From NCBI GenBank assembly GCA_963823435.1, contig CAWGLN010000001.1, positions 1,426,001 to 1,490,000 on the forward strand: 64,000 nucleotides of DNA, written 5' to 3'. Of the stretch, positions 25,263-34,063 are shown in pieces. The notes beneath the pieces are model-generated. The model ran no database searches. It saw only the letters and a list, made by a program, of their open reading frames with translations, and was not told the origin of the DNA. The position numbers and the translations under genes are program-made. Every line of letters starts with the position of its first letter. The stretch's first letter is position 1. This DNA comes from CAKZML01 sp963823435 (lineage in GTDB: Bacteria > Pseudomonadota > Gammaproteobacteria > Steroidobacterales > BM003).

Positions 25263-27449
25263 CTATTCGTATCCAAGAATGCTATTGGAAAGCATACGTT
25301 CCGCCTGCGAGCCCAGGCTGCTCAGTCCCTTGAAATTGAACTGCAGCATGATCGAATTGTCTTGCTCGCCTTCGCGCGTGGCAATGTAGGTGCGTGAAAC
25401 CAGGCGTATGGCCCAACAGCAACTTTCATATTCCACACCAACAAGGCTGTCCAGGGTCTGGTTATCCTTGAGTGAATAGTTCCAGCGCCCTACGGCGTTC
25501 CATTTTTCCCCAATAGGCCAGGAAAATGACAGATCGGTTTGCTCCAGTTCTTCCCGTTGCGTGCGGTAGGCCAGGTTCAAGACCCGCCTGTCACTCGGAT
25601 TGTACTGAATCCGGGCTACATTTTTCTGGGTTATCCGGTCGGCGGGCTGCCATTGGGTTTCCAGGCTCAGGTTCCAGCGGTTAAAAAAGCCGTAGTCCAG
25701 CTTGGCGAAAAGGTCCGAGCTATCGGTAGTGCCAGGCAAGACACCTGGTAGTGTAACTAACTGATCTTCAAAGTAATACTGCCCGCCTATAGTGGCGGCA
25801 AGGTACTGGCGGCCGGTGTCCGGATCAAGCAGTCTGGTGGTCAGCCCCGCCACTATATGGTTGGTGTCTCCAACCCGATCCGGACCGGCGAAGCGGTCTC
25901 GCTGGAACAACTGCACAAGGTTCACGTCGGGTATTCCGGTGTCAAAGACAGGTAAATCGTCCTGGTTCCGGTACGGGATGTAGACGTATTGCAGACGTGG
26001 CTCCAGGGTGGAAATCAGGTTGCGCTTCCCGCCGACGAGTCGATCAAGTACCAGCCCGCTGTCAAGGCTGAAAATGGGTGTGTCGCGTGTCGGGTTGCTG
26101 CTTGCCCCGGGCTCGGTATTTTCCAGTGAATAGCCGGTGAATTCCCACTCGATACCCGGGGTCAGGTACATACCCGGTGTGCCGAAGGGCAGGCTCAGCC
26201 GCGGCGCTACATTCAGACGGGTGCCGGTAACGCCTGTATCGCGTTCGAAACGTACAAGCTCCGAGCTTAACGCCAGGGTTGCGCCCATGAGCGCATCAGG
26301 CCAGTAACCCCGAGCCAGTAACTGGGGCGCCCGGGTGTAGGGCCTCTGGTCTGCGGTAATGTTGTCGTCCAGGGTCTGGTAATTTTGCACCCGGCCCAGA
26401 AGCGACCAGTTTTGGCCGTGATACTCGAGCTGCAAATTGCGTTCCAACTGGGTTTGACTGGTCAGGCTGGTGCTGCCGCCAAAATCCTCGAAGTAGCTGC
26501 CGTCGGAGACTTCTTTCGCATCCAGGGTAGCCCACCAGCCTTTTTCCCAGCGAGTCTGGTGAAAAACCTTGGCAAACATCCTGTCGTCTCCGCTGACCTT
26601 GTCGTCGGACAGGTAATCCAGCTCCAGCCTGCCCTGGTTAATTTCGGTAAGGTAGCGGAATTCTTCTTGTAACAAGACACCGCGTCTGCTCATCCAGTTG
26701 GGGGTAAAGGTAAAGTCATAATTGGGTGCCAGGTTGAGGTAAAAAGGCACTTCGATTTCCGTTCCGGTTCGGGAAGACGTGCCTACCTTTGGGATCAGGA
26801 TCCCTGACTTGCGCGCATCGCTCAAGGGAAAAGAAAAGTACGGAGAGTAGAGTATGGGTACCCCCTTGAAGCGAAATTTGGCGCCCCGCGCCACACCCGT
26901 GCCTTGCTCGCGGTCCAGGCTGATCCGGTCGGCGATCAGCAGCCAGTCATCGTTTCCCGGCGGACAGGTAGTGAATTTCACCCCCTCAAGCTGAACCACG
27001 CCCTTCTCGGGTGCATCCAGGCGCAGGGCAGCGCCCCGGCCGACCCCCGGCATAAGAAACTCGGACTCCGAGAACAGGAGTCTGCGCTCACTGTCGAGGA
27101 AGCTGGCTTCCGTGCCCGTCAACTCGAGACTCGGGCTGACCAGGCGTACGTTGCCGCTCAGGGAAAAGCTCATGTTCTCGCTATTGAAAAGTGCTTCATC
27201 CGCCATCAGTGCCTGGTCGTTGCGACGCAAACGCACATTGCCACTGACCTTGCCCTCACCCGAGCGTTGTATCTCGGCGTGATCAGCGGTGATTTCTAAC
27301 GCGTCTTGGGGTAATGTCGGCCAGAGTTCACTTTCCCGCAGATCAGGGTCATCCTCCTGCGGGCCCACCTCGCAAACACCCCCATCGGCCAGCGCCAGCA
27401 CGGGGCAGAGCAGGAGTACTAGGAGGATCCGCTGGCGTATGGTTTTCAT
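25263..27449 (-). CDS. lptD: LPS assembly protein LptD
   Basis: 728 residues from ATG 27449 (a TTG lies just before). A signal peptide ends near ALAD. Residues about 50-200 form the periplasmic OstA/jellyroll domain (ITADHAEIQRSGEGKVSGNVRLRRNDQALMADEA type repeats, in pieces). The rest is the 26-strand beta barrel, ending in alternating hydrophobic residues with KGLSSLG. Cysteines in DGGVCEV, TTCPPG and the C-terminal SCCWAIR fit the disulfides that activate LptD. It heads the surA-pdxA-rsmA operon and is divergent from amgK. Confidence 0.95.
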   Translation of the reverse strand: MKTIRQRILLVLLLCPVLALADGGVCEVGPQEDDPDLRESELWPTLPQDALEITADHAEIQRSGEGKVSGNVRLRRNDQALMADEALFNSENMSFSLSGNVRLVSPSLELTGTEASFLDSERRLLFSESEFLMPGVGRGAALRLDAPEKGVVQLEGVKFTTCPPGNDDWLLIADRISLDREQGTGVARGAKFRFKGVPILYSPYFSFPLSDARKSGILIPKVGTSSRTGTEIEVPFYLNLAPNYDFTFTPNWMSRRGVLLQEEFRYLTEINQGRLELDYLSDDKVSGDDRMFAKVFHQTRWEKGWWATLDAKEVSDGSYFEDFGGSTSLTSQTQLERNLQLEYHGQNWSLLGRVQNYQTLDDNITADQRPYTRAPQLLARGYWPDALMGATLALSSELVRFERDTGVTGTRLNVAPRLSLPFGTPGMYLTPGIEWEFTGYSLENTEPGASSNPTRDTPIFSLDSGLVLDRLVGGKRNLISTLEPRLQYVYIPYRNQDDLPVFDTGIPDVNLVQLFQRDRFAGPDRVGDTNHIVAGLTTRLLDPDTGRQYLAATIGGQYYFEDQLVTLPGVLPGTTDSSDLFAKLDYGFFNRWNLSLETQWQPADRITQKNVARIQYNPSDRRVLNLAYRTQREELEQTDLSFSWPIGEKWNAVGRWNYSLKDNQTLDSLVGVEYESCCWAIRLVSRTYIATREGEQDNSIMLQFNFKGLSSLGSQAERMLSNSILGYE

Positions 27450-27497
27450 CAAGGCTCGCTACAATGGCACGAATACCCAGTGCCCTCAAACCTGCTG

Positions 27498-28538
27498 ATG
27501 TCTTTTCTGTTATCGACGTCCGACTCCCGGGTAGCGCTATTGCGGAAGTGGTTGCAGGCGGAACTGGGTCTGGGGGATTTTACACTGGAAAAGGCCAGTG
27601 AAGACGCTAGCTTCAGGCGATATTTCCGGATTGGTGTCGATGGAAGAACCTGGATTGCCATGGATGCGCCTCCGGACAAGGAGAATTCTGAACCTTTTCT
27701 GAGAATTTCGACGATGCTGCGCAAGGCCTCGGTACACGCTCCGGACTGTTATGCCCGCGACCTGGAGCAGGGTTTTTTGTTGCTTGAGGACCTGGGGAAC
27801 CTGACTTACCTGGACGAGTTGCAGCGGGAGCCCGGTTTGGCGGATACCCTCTACCGTGATGCCATGCAAAGCCTTGCCCTGGTGCAGTCAAACCTGGTTC
27901 GCGAGGCGGACACGCTGCCGGGCTATGATCAGGAATTACTGGATCGCGAAATGGCCTTGTTTACTGACTGGCTGCTGGACCGCCACCTGGGCCTGGGTCC
28001 TGAAACAAACATCAGCCGGGCCGCAACAGAGGCCTTTGCCTGGATACGCGAGCAGGTCCTGACCCAGCCCCGGGTGTTTGTTCATCGCGATTACCATTCC
28101 CGCAACCTCATGCGCTGTGACAAGGGCAATCCTGGCGTGCTGGATTTTCAGGATGCGGTGTGCGGTCCGGTGACCTACGACCTGGTGTCCCTGTTGCGCG
28201 ATTGCTATATCAGTTGGCCGGAGCAGCGCGTGCGGAGATGGGCGCTTGAGTTCCGTGATATGGCGCAAGAGCTGGGTACACCTGCAGGTCAGGGCGACGA
28301 GCAGTTCCTGTCCTGGTTTGATTTGATGGGTATCCAGAGACACCTTAAAGCCAGCGGGATTTTTGCCCGATTGTGGTATCGCGACGGTAAACCCGCGTAT
28401 ATGTCGGACGTGCCGCGTACCTTGTCCTATATCCAGACGATTGCGCCCCGCTTTGAGCCATTGCGGGAGTTTGCCGGCTTGCTGGAAACCGAGGTGATGT
28501 CCCTGGGTGCCGACCATATATCGAGCCCAGGCCAATGA
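27498..28538 (+). CDS. amgK: N-acetylmuramate/N-acetylglucosamine kinase
   Basis: 346 residues from ATG 27498. It is an aminoglycoside-phosphotransferase-fold kinase with the catalytic loop VFVHRDYHSRNLM and metal site GVLDFQDAVCGPVTYDLVSLLRD seen in parts. AmgK phosphorylates MurNAc and GlcNAc at the anomeric carbon in the cell-wall recycling route first defined in Pseudomonas. The call rests strongly on the neighbour murU (4-base overlap) and on the position divergent from lptD, as in Pseudomonas. The 48 bases between the two starts hold the divergent promoters. Confidence 0.87.
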   Translation: MSFLLSTSDSRVALLRKWLQAELGLGDFTLEKASEDASFRRYFRIGVDGRTWIAMDAPPDKENSEPFLRISTMLRKASVHAPDCYARDLEQGFLLLEDLGNLTYLDELQREPGLADTLYRDAMQSLALVQSNLVREADTLPGYDQELLDREMALFTDWLLDRHLGLGPETNISRAATEAFAWIREQVLTQPRVFVHRDYHSRNLMRCDKGNPGVLDFQDAVCGPVTYDLVSLLRDCYISWPEQRVRRWALEFRDMAQELGTPAGQGDEQFLSWFDLMGIQRHLKASGIFARLWYRDGKPAYMSDVPRTLSYIQTIAPRFEPLREFAGLLETEVMSLGADHISSPGQ

Positions 28539-29200
28539 AGGCCATGGTGTTGGCAGCCGGACGAGGCGAACGCATGCGTCCGCTAACCGATACTTGCCCA
28601 AAGCCTCTCTTGCGCGTGGCCGGCAGACCCCTGATCGAATACCACCTGCATGGACTCGCCCGGGCAGGTGTGCGGGATGCCGTGATCAACCTTTCCTGGC
28701 TGGGAGGGCAGATTCGCGACTACCTGGGAGACGGCTCGGCTCTCGGTCTTTCGCTGCAGTATTCCCGGGAGCCCTATCCGGCGCTGGAGACCGGGGGCGG
28801 CGTTTTTCATGCCCTGCCCTTGCTGGGCGAGCAGCCGTTCCTGCTGGTAAACGCAGATATATATTGCCCCTTTGATTTCTCCAGTCTTGCTCTTGAGGGT
28901 GACGACCTGGCGCAGCTGGTGCTGGTGTCTAACCCCGAGCACAATGCCGCTGGCGATTTTGTGCTTGAACGGGGCCGCGTTCGCTCCGATGACGGTGAAA
29001 AACTGACTTTCTCTGGCATCAGTTTGCTGCACCCGGATTTGTTCTCGGCTTGCACCCAGGGTGCTTTTCCGCTTGCTCCGTTACTCAGGAACGCGATGTC
29101 GATGAACCGCGTGTCAGGAATCCTGCATACAGGGATCTGGTCGGATGTGGGTACGGCCGAGCGACTTTCGAGGCTGGAGTCGATGCTCAGTCGGGGCTGA
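28535..29200 (+). CDS. murU: N-acetylmuramate-1-phosphate uridylyltransferase
   Basis: 221 residues. The nucleotidyltransferase start MKAMVLAAGRGERMRPLT, PKPLLRVAGRPLIEYHL and the metal aspartate in LLVNADIYCPFD are intact. MurU turns MurNAc-1-phosphate into UDP-MurNAc, bypassing the fosfomycin-sensitive MurA step. It overlaps amgK by 4 bases. It is convergent with lipB and the two ends overlap by 14 bases. Confidence 0.9.
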   Translation: MKAMVLAAGRGERMRPLTDTCPKPLLRVAGRPLIEYHLHGLARAGVRDAVINLSWLGGQIRDYLGDGSALGLSLQYSREPYPALETGGGVFHALPLLGEQPFLLVNADIYCPFDFSSLALEGDDLAQLVLVSNPEHNAAGDFVLERGRVRSDDGEKLTFSGISLLHPDLFSACTQGAFPLAPLLRNAMSMNRVSGILHTGIWSDVGTAERLSRLESMLSRG

Positions 29201-29831
29201 AGACCGGCACGGACTCGGCGCTGAAGCCCAGGTGCCGCAGCAGGCACGCTGCGAATATCCTGGCCACCGACTCAACGTCTGACGGTCCCCCGAGTTCGCC
29301 AAGCTGGGTGATTTGCAGATCCTGGTAACCGCAGGGATTGATCCGCGAAAACGGTTCCAGATCCATATCCAGATTGAATGCCAGCCCATGATAGCTGCAG
29401 CCACGGCGCACGCGCAGACCTACGCTGGCCAGCTTTGCACCGTTCACGTAGACGCCGGGAGCGTCTGCCCGGGGATAGGCCAGGATGTCGTAGCCGGCAG
29501 CGACCTCGCACACGGAGCGCTCAAGTGCCGTGACCAGGTCCCGGACACCCAGCTTGGCCCGACGCAGGTCTATCAGCGGATACACGACCAGCTGCCCCGG
29601 GCCGTGGTAAGTCACCTGGCCACCGCGATCGATGGGCACCACCGGGATGTCGCCCGGAGCCAGCAGGTGTTCGGTGCTGGCGTTCATGCCCAGGGTGAAC
29701 ACCGGCGGGTGCTGCAGAAACCAGATCTCGTCCGGAGTATTCTCATCCCGGATATCGGTGATTGCCTGCATACGTCGCCAGGTGGGCTCGTAGTCGACCA
29801 GGCCAAGGTACTTGAGAGTGGGAGTGTGCAT
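29187..29831 (-). CDS. lipB: octanoyl-[acyl-carrier-protein]:protein N-octanoyltransferase
   Basis: 214 residues. It moves octanoate from ACP to lipoyl domains. Motifs include FTLGMNASTEHLL, DRGGQVTYHGPGQLVVYPL (substrate site), and GAKLASVGLRVRRGCSYHGLAFNL with the catalytic Lys; the expected CSYHG stands in place of the more common CTYHG, with the usual catalytic cysteine position retained further on at INPCGYQDLQ. It is the last gene of the elongation cluster, 15 bases after ybeD. Confidence 0.95.
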   Translation of the reverse strand: MHTPTLKYLGLVDYEPTWRRMQAITDIRDENTPDEIWFLQHPPVFTLGMNASTEHLLAPGDIPVVPIDRGGQVTYHGPGQLVVYPLIDLRRAKLGVRDLVTALERSVCEVAAGYDILAYPRADAPGVYVNGAKLASVGLRVRRGCSYHGLAFNLDMDLEPFSRINPCGYQDLQITQLGELGGPSDVESVARIFAACLLRHLGFSAESVPVFSPD

Positions 29832-29846
29832 GGGCCAGGAGGCTCC

Positions 29847-30110
29847 CTATAGGGCCATCACCACGTGTTCGCAGACGGTCAGGGACTGGTAGATGCTGTC
29901 CAGTTGCTGCTTGCTTTGCGCGGTAATGGTATAGGTCAAAGCCAGGTATTGACCCTTGCCGCTGACGCGCTCGGAAATCTCGAGGTCCGCGACGCTGCCG
30001 GCATGGGTTTGCACGATTTCCAGGGTGGCGGAGCGGAACTCCAGGGTGTCCTTGCCAAACACCTTGATAGGAAACCGGGATGGAAATTCGATCAGCGATT
30101 CCTCAGCCAC
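29847..30110 (-). CDS. ybeD: YbeD/DUF493 family protein
   Basis: 87 residues, the family length. It begins with LIEFPSRFPIKVFGKD and has the ferredoxin-like fold pattern KGQYLALTYTITAQSKQQLDSIYQ seen in DUF493 proteins. The dacA-ybeD-lipB order is standard in gammaproteobacteria; here dat is placed between dacA and ybeD. It overlaps the dat stop by 8 bases. Role unknown; linkage to lipoate genes is common. Confidence 0.9.
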   Translation of the reverse strand: MAEESLIEFPSRFPIKVFGKDTLEFRSATLEIVQTHAGSVADLEISERVSGKGQYLALTYTITAQSKQQLDSIYQSLTVCEHVVMAL

Positions 30111-30969
30111 CGATTTGCTCCGCCTTGTATTGCTGGAACGCAGAGTCTATTACCCGCCACAACGGCCCGGGGCGTCCATCGCCCACGGCGGATTCATCCA
30201 GTCGGGTCACCGCAAGTAATTCCCGGGTGGAGCTGGCGATCCAGATTTCATCGGCGAGACCCAGCTCCGACATGGAAATCTGTGCCAGGTTGACCGGTGT
30301 GCGGTTTGCCTCGCACAGTTCCACCACGAGGTCCCGGGTTGTGCCGGGCAAAATACCGTGGGAGTAGGGCGGGGCGTAGACCTTGCCGTCGCGGATGACG
30401 AAAACGCTACTGGAGGAACCCTCGGTCAATATGCCGTCCCGGTGCAGCAGGCATTCCTGGGCGCCCAATGCGTTGGCTTCCGAATAGAGCAGGATATTGG
30501 CCAACAAGGAGGTGCTCTTGATGTCGCAGCGGTTCCAGCGTGTGTCTTCGCGGGTCACCACGCGCAGACCCTGGTTGAGGGCTTCCGGACTGCGATTCCT
30601 CATTGGTGTGGCCATGGCAAAAACCGTGGGAGTAAGGCCCTGGCCGATAAGATGATTGCGTCCGTTATCGGCGCCCCGGCTGACTTGCGCGTAGATCGCC
30701 ATGGTCCCGCCGCCATTGCGTTGGATCAACTGCTTGACCAGGGTTTCCCACCCGTCATAGTCCATGACTGCAGGCATCTGAATTTGCTGCAGACTGCGAA
30801 CCAGGCGCTGGTAGTGCTGGTGATTGCGAAAAGGTGATCCCTGGTAGACAGGTACCACCTCGTAGACCGCGTCCCCGAACAGGAAACCCCTGTCCAGGAC
30901 CGGGATCCTGAGGCTGTCAACCGCGCCAAAATCGCCATTGAGATAAGCAATTTTCAGCGCCGCTGTCAT
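30103..30969 (-). CDS. dat: D-amino-acid (D-alanine) transaminase
   Basis: 288 residues from ATG 30969; the longer frame runs into dacA. It is a PLP fold type IV aminotransferase: YLNGDFG start, RGFLFGDAVYEVVPVYQG, the catalytic lysine in CDIKSTSLLANILLYSEA, and phosphate-cup LTEGSSSSVFV and HGILPGTTRDLV. It converts D-alanine and 2-oxoglutarate to D-glutamate and pyruvate or the reverse. It stands between dacA, which releases D-alanine from peptidoglycan, and ybeD, so a link between D-amino-acid pools and wall synthesis is likely. Branched-chain or aminodeoxychorismate relatives are less likely given the context. Confidence 0.85.
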   Translation of the reverse strand: MTAALKIAYLNGDFGAVDSLRIPVLDRGFLFGDAVYEVVPVYQGSPFRNHQHYQRLVRSLQQIQMPAVMDYDGWETLVKQLIQRNGGGTMAIYAQVSRGADNGRNHLIGQGLTPTVFAMATPMRNRSPEALNQGLRVVTREDTRWNRCDIKSTSLLANILLYSEANALGAQECLLHRDGILTEGSSSSVFVIRDGKVYAPPYSHGILPGTTRDLVVELCEANRTPVNLAQISMSELGLADEIWIASSTRELLAVTRLDESAVGDGRPGPLWRVIDSAFQQYKAEQIGG

Positions 30970-30985
30970 GCCCGGGCCGCTCGCA

Positions 30986-32143
30986 CTATTCGAACCACAG
31001 CTGGATTTCATCCAGCGTGCGTGAGATGAAACCGCCCTCCGGCACGTCGCGCAAGGCGCGTAGCGGTTCCTGGGCCACCACGACACCGTCCATCATGATG
31101 CGGACCAGTCCCAATTCCTGGCTGGTATTCACCGGGGCCATGATATTGGTGTTCATATCCATTTCTGCAGTCAGCCTGTCACGACGCCCGGTTGGTATAA
31201 TCGCCGACAAGGGCTGGGCCAGTCCAAGTTCAACCTGGTCGAATTCGCCTTTCCAGACCCGGGCACTGGTGATGGGGGTATCTTGTTCAAACAACTGGTG
31301 ACGCTCGTAAAAACGGAAGCCGTAACCCAGCAGGGTCTGGCTGGCGTCGGCACGGGTCTTGGCGCTGGAAGATCCCATCACCACGGAAATCAGGCGCATG
31401 CCATTTTGCTTGCCTGAAGACACCAGGCAGTAACCCGCCGCGTCGGTCATACCGGTCTTTAGTCCATCAACCCAGTCCATCCGGCGCAACAGGGCGTTGC
31501 GGTTGCTCTGGGTAATGCCGTTATAGGTGAAGGATTGCTGGGAGTACCAAGCGTAATACTGCGGGAATTCCTTGATGATGGCTCGTGCAAGAGCTCCGAT
31601 GTCGGTGGCCGTCGTGAGGTGATTGTCCGCGGGCATGCCGGTGGAATTAACGAAGTGACTGCGACTCATGCCCAGCCTCTGGGCATACTCGTTCATCATT
31701 GCAGCAAAGGTCGCTTCGGAGCCGGCCACATGTTCGGCCAGCGCCACACTGGCGTCATTGCCGGATTGCACGATCATGCCCTGCAGCAGGTCCTCAATCC
31801 GGACTTGCTTGCCCACTTCGATGAACATGCGTGAGCCCTGGGTGCGCCAGGCTTTTTCGCTGACCGTGACCATGTCCTCCAGCTTCACCTTGCCCGAGGA
31901 GAGTTCATGGAACAGCACATAGGCGGTCATCAACTTGGTCAGGCTGGCGGGCTCAAGCTGTTCGTCTGCATTTTTGCTTGCCAGGACCTTGCCGCTGCTT
32001 TGTTCCAGCAGAAGGTAGCCACGGGCGTTGATAGCGGGCGGGTCGGGAATTGGCGGCAGCGTTTGCTGAGCCTGGGCCAGCGACAGCATGCCAAGACCGG
32101 CAAGTATGGGGATGAATCGTAAAATTCTGGAAATCAGCTGCAT
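30986..32143 (-). CDS. dacA: D-alanyl-D-alanine carboxypeptidase (PBP5/6 type)
   Basis: 385 residues from ATG 32143. Signal peptide ends at LAQAQ. Penicillin-binding motifs are SLTK (active serine), SGN and KTG in DGLKTGMTDAAG. A PBP5 C-terminal domain and a final amphipathic helix (GFISRTLDEIQLWFE) that anchors it to the inner membrane are present. It trims the terminal D-Ala of pentapeptides. Confidence 0.95.
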   Translation of the reverse strand: MQLISRILRFIPILAGLGMLSLAQAQQTLPPIPDPPAINARGYLLLEQSSGKVLASKNADEQLEPASLTKLMTAYVLFHELSSGKVKLEDMVTVSEKAWRTQGSRMFIEVGKQVRIEDLLQGMIVQSGNDASVALAEHVAGSEATFAAMMNEYAQRLGMSRSHFVNSTGMPADNHLTTATDIGALARAIIKEFPQYYAWYSQQSFTYNGITQSNRNALLRRMDWVDGLKTGMTDAAGYCLVSSGKQNGMRLISVVMGSSSAKTRADASQTLLGYGFRFYERHQLFEQDTPITSARVWKGEFDQVELGLAQPLSAIIPTGRRDRLTAEMDMNTNIMAPVNTSQELGLVRIMMDGVVVAQEPLRALRDVPEGGFISRTLDEIQLWFE

Positions 32144-32230
32144 GAAATTATCTGGGCCGTTGGTGGATAGACGAAAGGGCACATTCTAACTGCCGAACCT
32201 GCCTGTGTCAGCGATGCTGGCAAAGGCGGA

Positions 32231-33059
32231 CTACTCGAGTGCCATATGGGCGTCCGTGTATTCGAGCTTCCGCAGCCGGATCATGGTGTGGTCAAAGGCG
32301 GCCTCGTCAGCGAGCGGACCGATACGGACCCGATAGATAGTGCGACCGGCTTCGCTGCTATTGCGAACTACGGTAACAAAACCTTGCTCGCGCAAGCGTT
32401 GCTCCAGGCGCAGGGCGTTTTTCGAATCACTGAAGGCGCCGACCTGTACAAACACCCGCGCCCCGCCCGAAGCCACAATGCTCGGGAGTTGCTCGGCCCT
32501 GATCGTTTCTGCCGGCACCGCGCCGTGCAAATCCGGATCGCCGGGTGACAGCGCTTCGACGTGAACTCTTGCCGTGCCCTTGGTGGTCATGTCCAGCTTG
32601 ATGGCCGCGGTGTAGGACAGGTCGATGATACGATCACCGACGAAAGGCCCGCGGTCATTGACCTTGACCACGATCTGGCGCTGGTTCTCCAGGTTGGTCA
32701 CCCGCACATAGGTGGGCAGGGGAAGCGTCTTGTGGGCGGCCGTCATGGCATACATGTCATAGGGCTCTCCACTGGAGGTCCGCTTGCCGTGGAACTTGGT
32801 GCCATACCAGGAGGCGACGCCGCTCTGGGCGAAGTTATCGCTGCTCTCAAGTACGTAGTAGCGCTTGCCGAAAACCTCGTAATGAATTGGATTTCCGTAG
32901 CGGCTGCGTGGTTCCTCGCGAACGTCGGCATCCGGAACCGCCCTGGCGTCAAACTTCCCGGGGGGAGCGTTGTCCTGCACGGGTCGTGGACTGCTGCTGC
33001 AGGCAACCAGGCCCAGCACACGACAACGCAATGAGCAACCGCCATGCCCAGCGCATCAT
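32231..33059 (-). CDS. rlpA: RlpA-type septal-ring lytic transglycosylase lipoprotein, 5' frame break
   Basis: The body (to 33031) has a double-psi beta-barrel domain (GVASWYGTKFHGKRTSSGE, VKVNDRGPFVGDRIIDLS with catalytic Asp) and a C-terminal SPOR domain (RVFVQVGAFSDSKNALRLEQRL). In that frame only a TTG start gives ten residues before the lipobox LVAC, too short. In another frame ATG 33059/33056, overlapping the mltB stop, encodes MMRWAWRLLIALSCAG. Removing one base from the GGG at 33014-33012 joins it to LVACSSS, a normal lipoprotein signal. RlpA cleaves glycan strands lacking stem peptides at the septum. Confidence 0.88.
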
Positions 33060-34063
33060 TTTGCCAGCTGAGTCCTGTGGGCGACTTCCTGGGCCAGCTG
33101 GTTAACAGCCATGGCGTACATCACACTATGGTTATAGCGTGTGATGACCCGGAAATTATTAAAACCCACCCAGTATTCAGGTGAACTGTTGCCCTGAAGC
33201 TTGATCGCCATGGCCGGTGTTTCCGCGGGCATTGCGGTCTCGAATTCCCAACCGGCGGCGCGCAGCGCCCCCACCGTGGTATCCATCACCAGGTCGCGTG
33301 ATCCGGGTATCGATTCACCGTTGCGGGTCGCCCGCACGGCTATTTCTTCGCCATTCTTCCAGCCGTGGGCGTTGAAATAGTTGGCGACACTGGCGAGGAT
33401 GTCATGCCAGTTCCCCCACAGATCAATGCGCTCGTCCTTGTCCTGGTCCACTGCGTAGGCACGGAAACTGGAAGGGATAAACTGCGGCGCCCCCATGGCG
33501 CCGGCATAGGAACCGGTGGCCGCAACCGGGTCAACTCCGGATTCACCGCTCAGGATCAGGAATTCCACCAGTTGCTTACGGAAAAAATCTGCGCGTGGCG
33601 GGTATTCGAAGGCAAGCGTACCCAGGGCATCCAGCACACGGTAGCTACCCATAATCTTCCCGTAATAGGTTTCTACCCCGACGATGGCCACCAATATCTC
33701 AGGCGCCACCCCGTATTCCTCGCTGATTCCCGCCAGCGTACCCAGGTGCGCCTGCCAGAACTCGTTGCCCTTGCTGATTCGTTTTTCGGTAACAAAAATT
33801 GGCCGATACTCAAACCATTTCAAGGTGCGCTCGGCAGGTTTGCTGATAGCGTCCAGGATGGCTTGTTTGATTTCCGCCTGCGCCAGCATTTGCCTGACAG
33901 AATCAGCGTCCAGGCCGTGTTCTTCATGCATTTGCGCGACGAAGGCGGCGATGTCGTCCCTTTCGGTATCCAGGGCGCTGACCGGCCCAGATGAGCCAAG
34001 CAGGGCACAGCTCACCAGAATGGCAAGTCGGCCCGCCGTTACTCGTTTGTTTTTGATTATCAC
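33056..34063 (-). CDS. mltB: membrane-bound/periplasmic lytic transglycosylase B
   Basis: 335 residues from GTG 34063, overlapping the rodA stop (GTGA). An N-terminal signal peptide ends near VSALD without a clear lipobox, so it is probably soluble in the periplasm. The catalytic glutamate is in VAIVGVETYYGKIMGSYRVLDALGTLAF (seen in parts), followed by GSYAGAMGAPQFIPSSFRAYAVD with the DKDERIDLW block. It cuts peptidoglycan to 1,6-anhydro products. Part of the elongation cluster. Confidence 0.93.
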   Translation of the reverse strand: MIIKNKRVTAGRLAILVSCALLGSSGPVSALDTERDDIAAFVAQMHEEHGLDADSVRQMLAQAEIKQAILDAISKPAERTLKWFEYRPIFVTEKRISKGNEFWQAHLGTLAGISEEYGVAPEILVAIVGVETYYGKIMGSYRVLDALGTLAFEYPPRADFFRKQLVEFLILSGESGVDPVAATGSYAGAMGAPQFIPSSFRAYAVDQDKDERIDLWGNWHDILASVANYFNAHGWKNGEEIAVRATRNGESIPGSRDLVMDTTVGALRAAGWEFETAMPAETPAMAIKLQGNSSPEYWVGFNNFRVITRYNHSVMYAMAVNQLAQEVAHRTQLAK

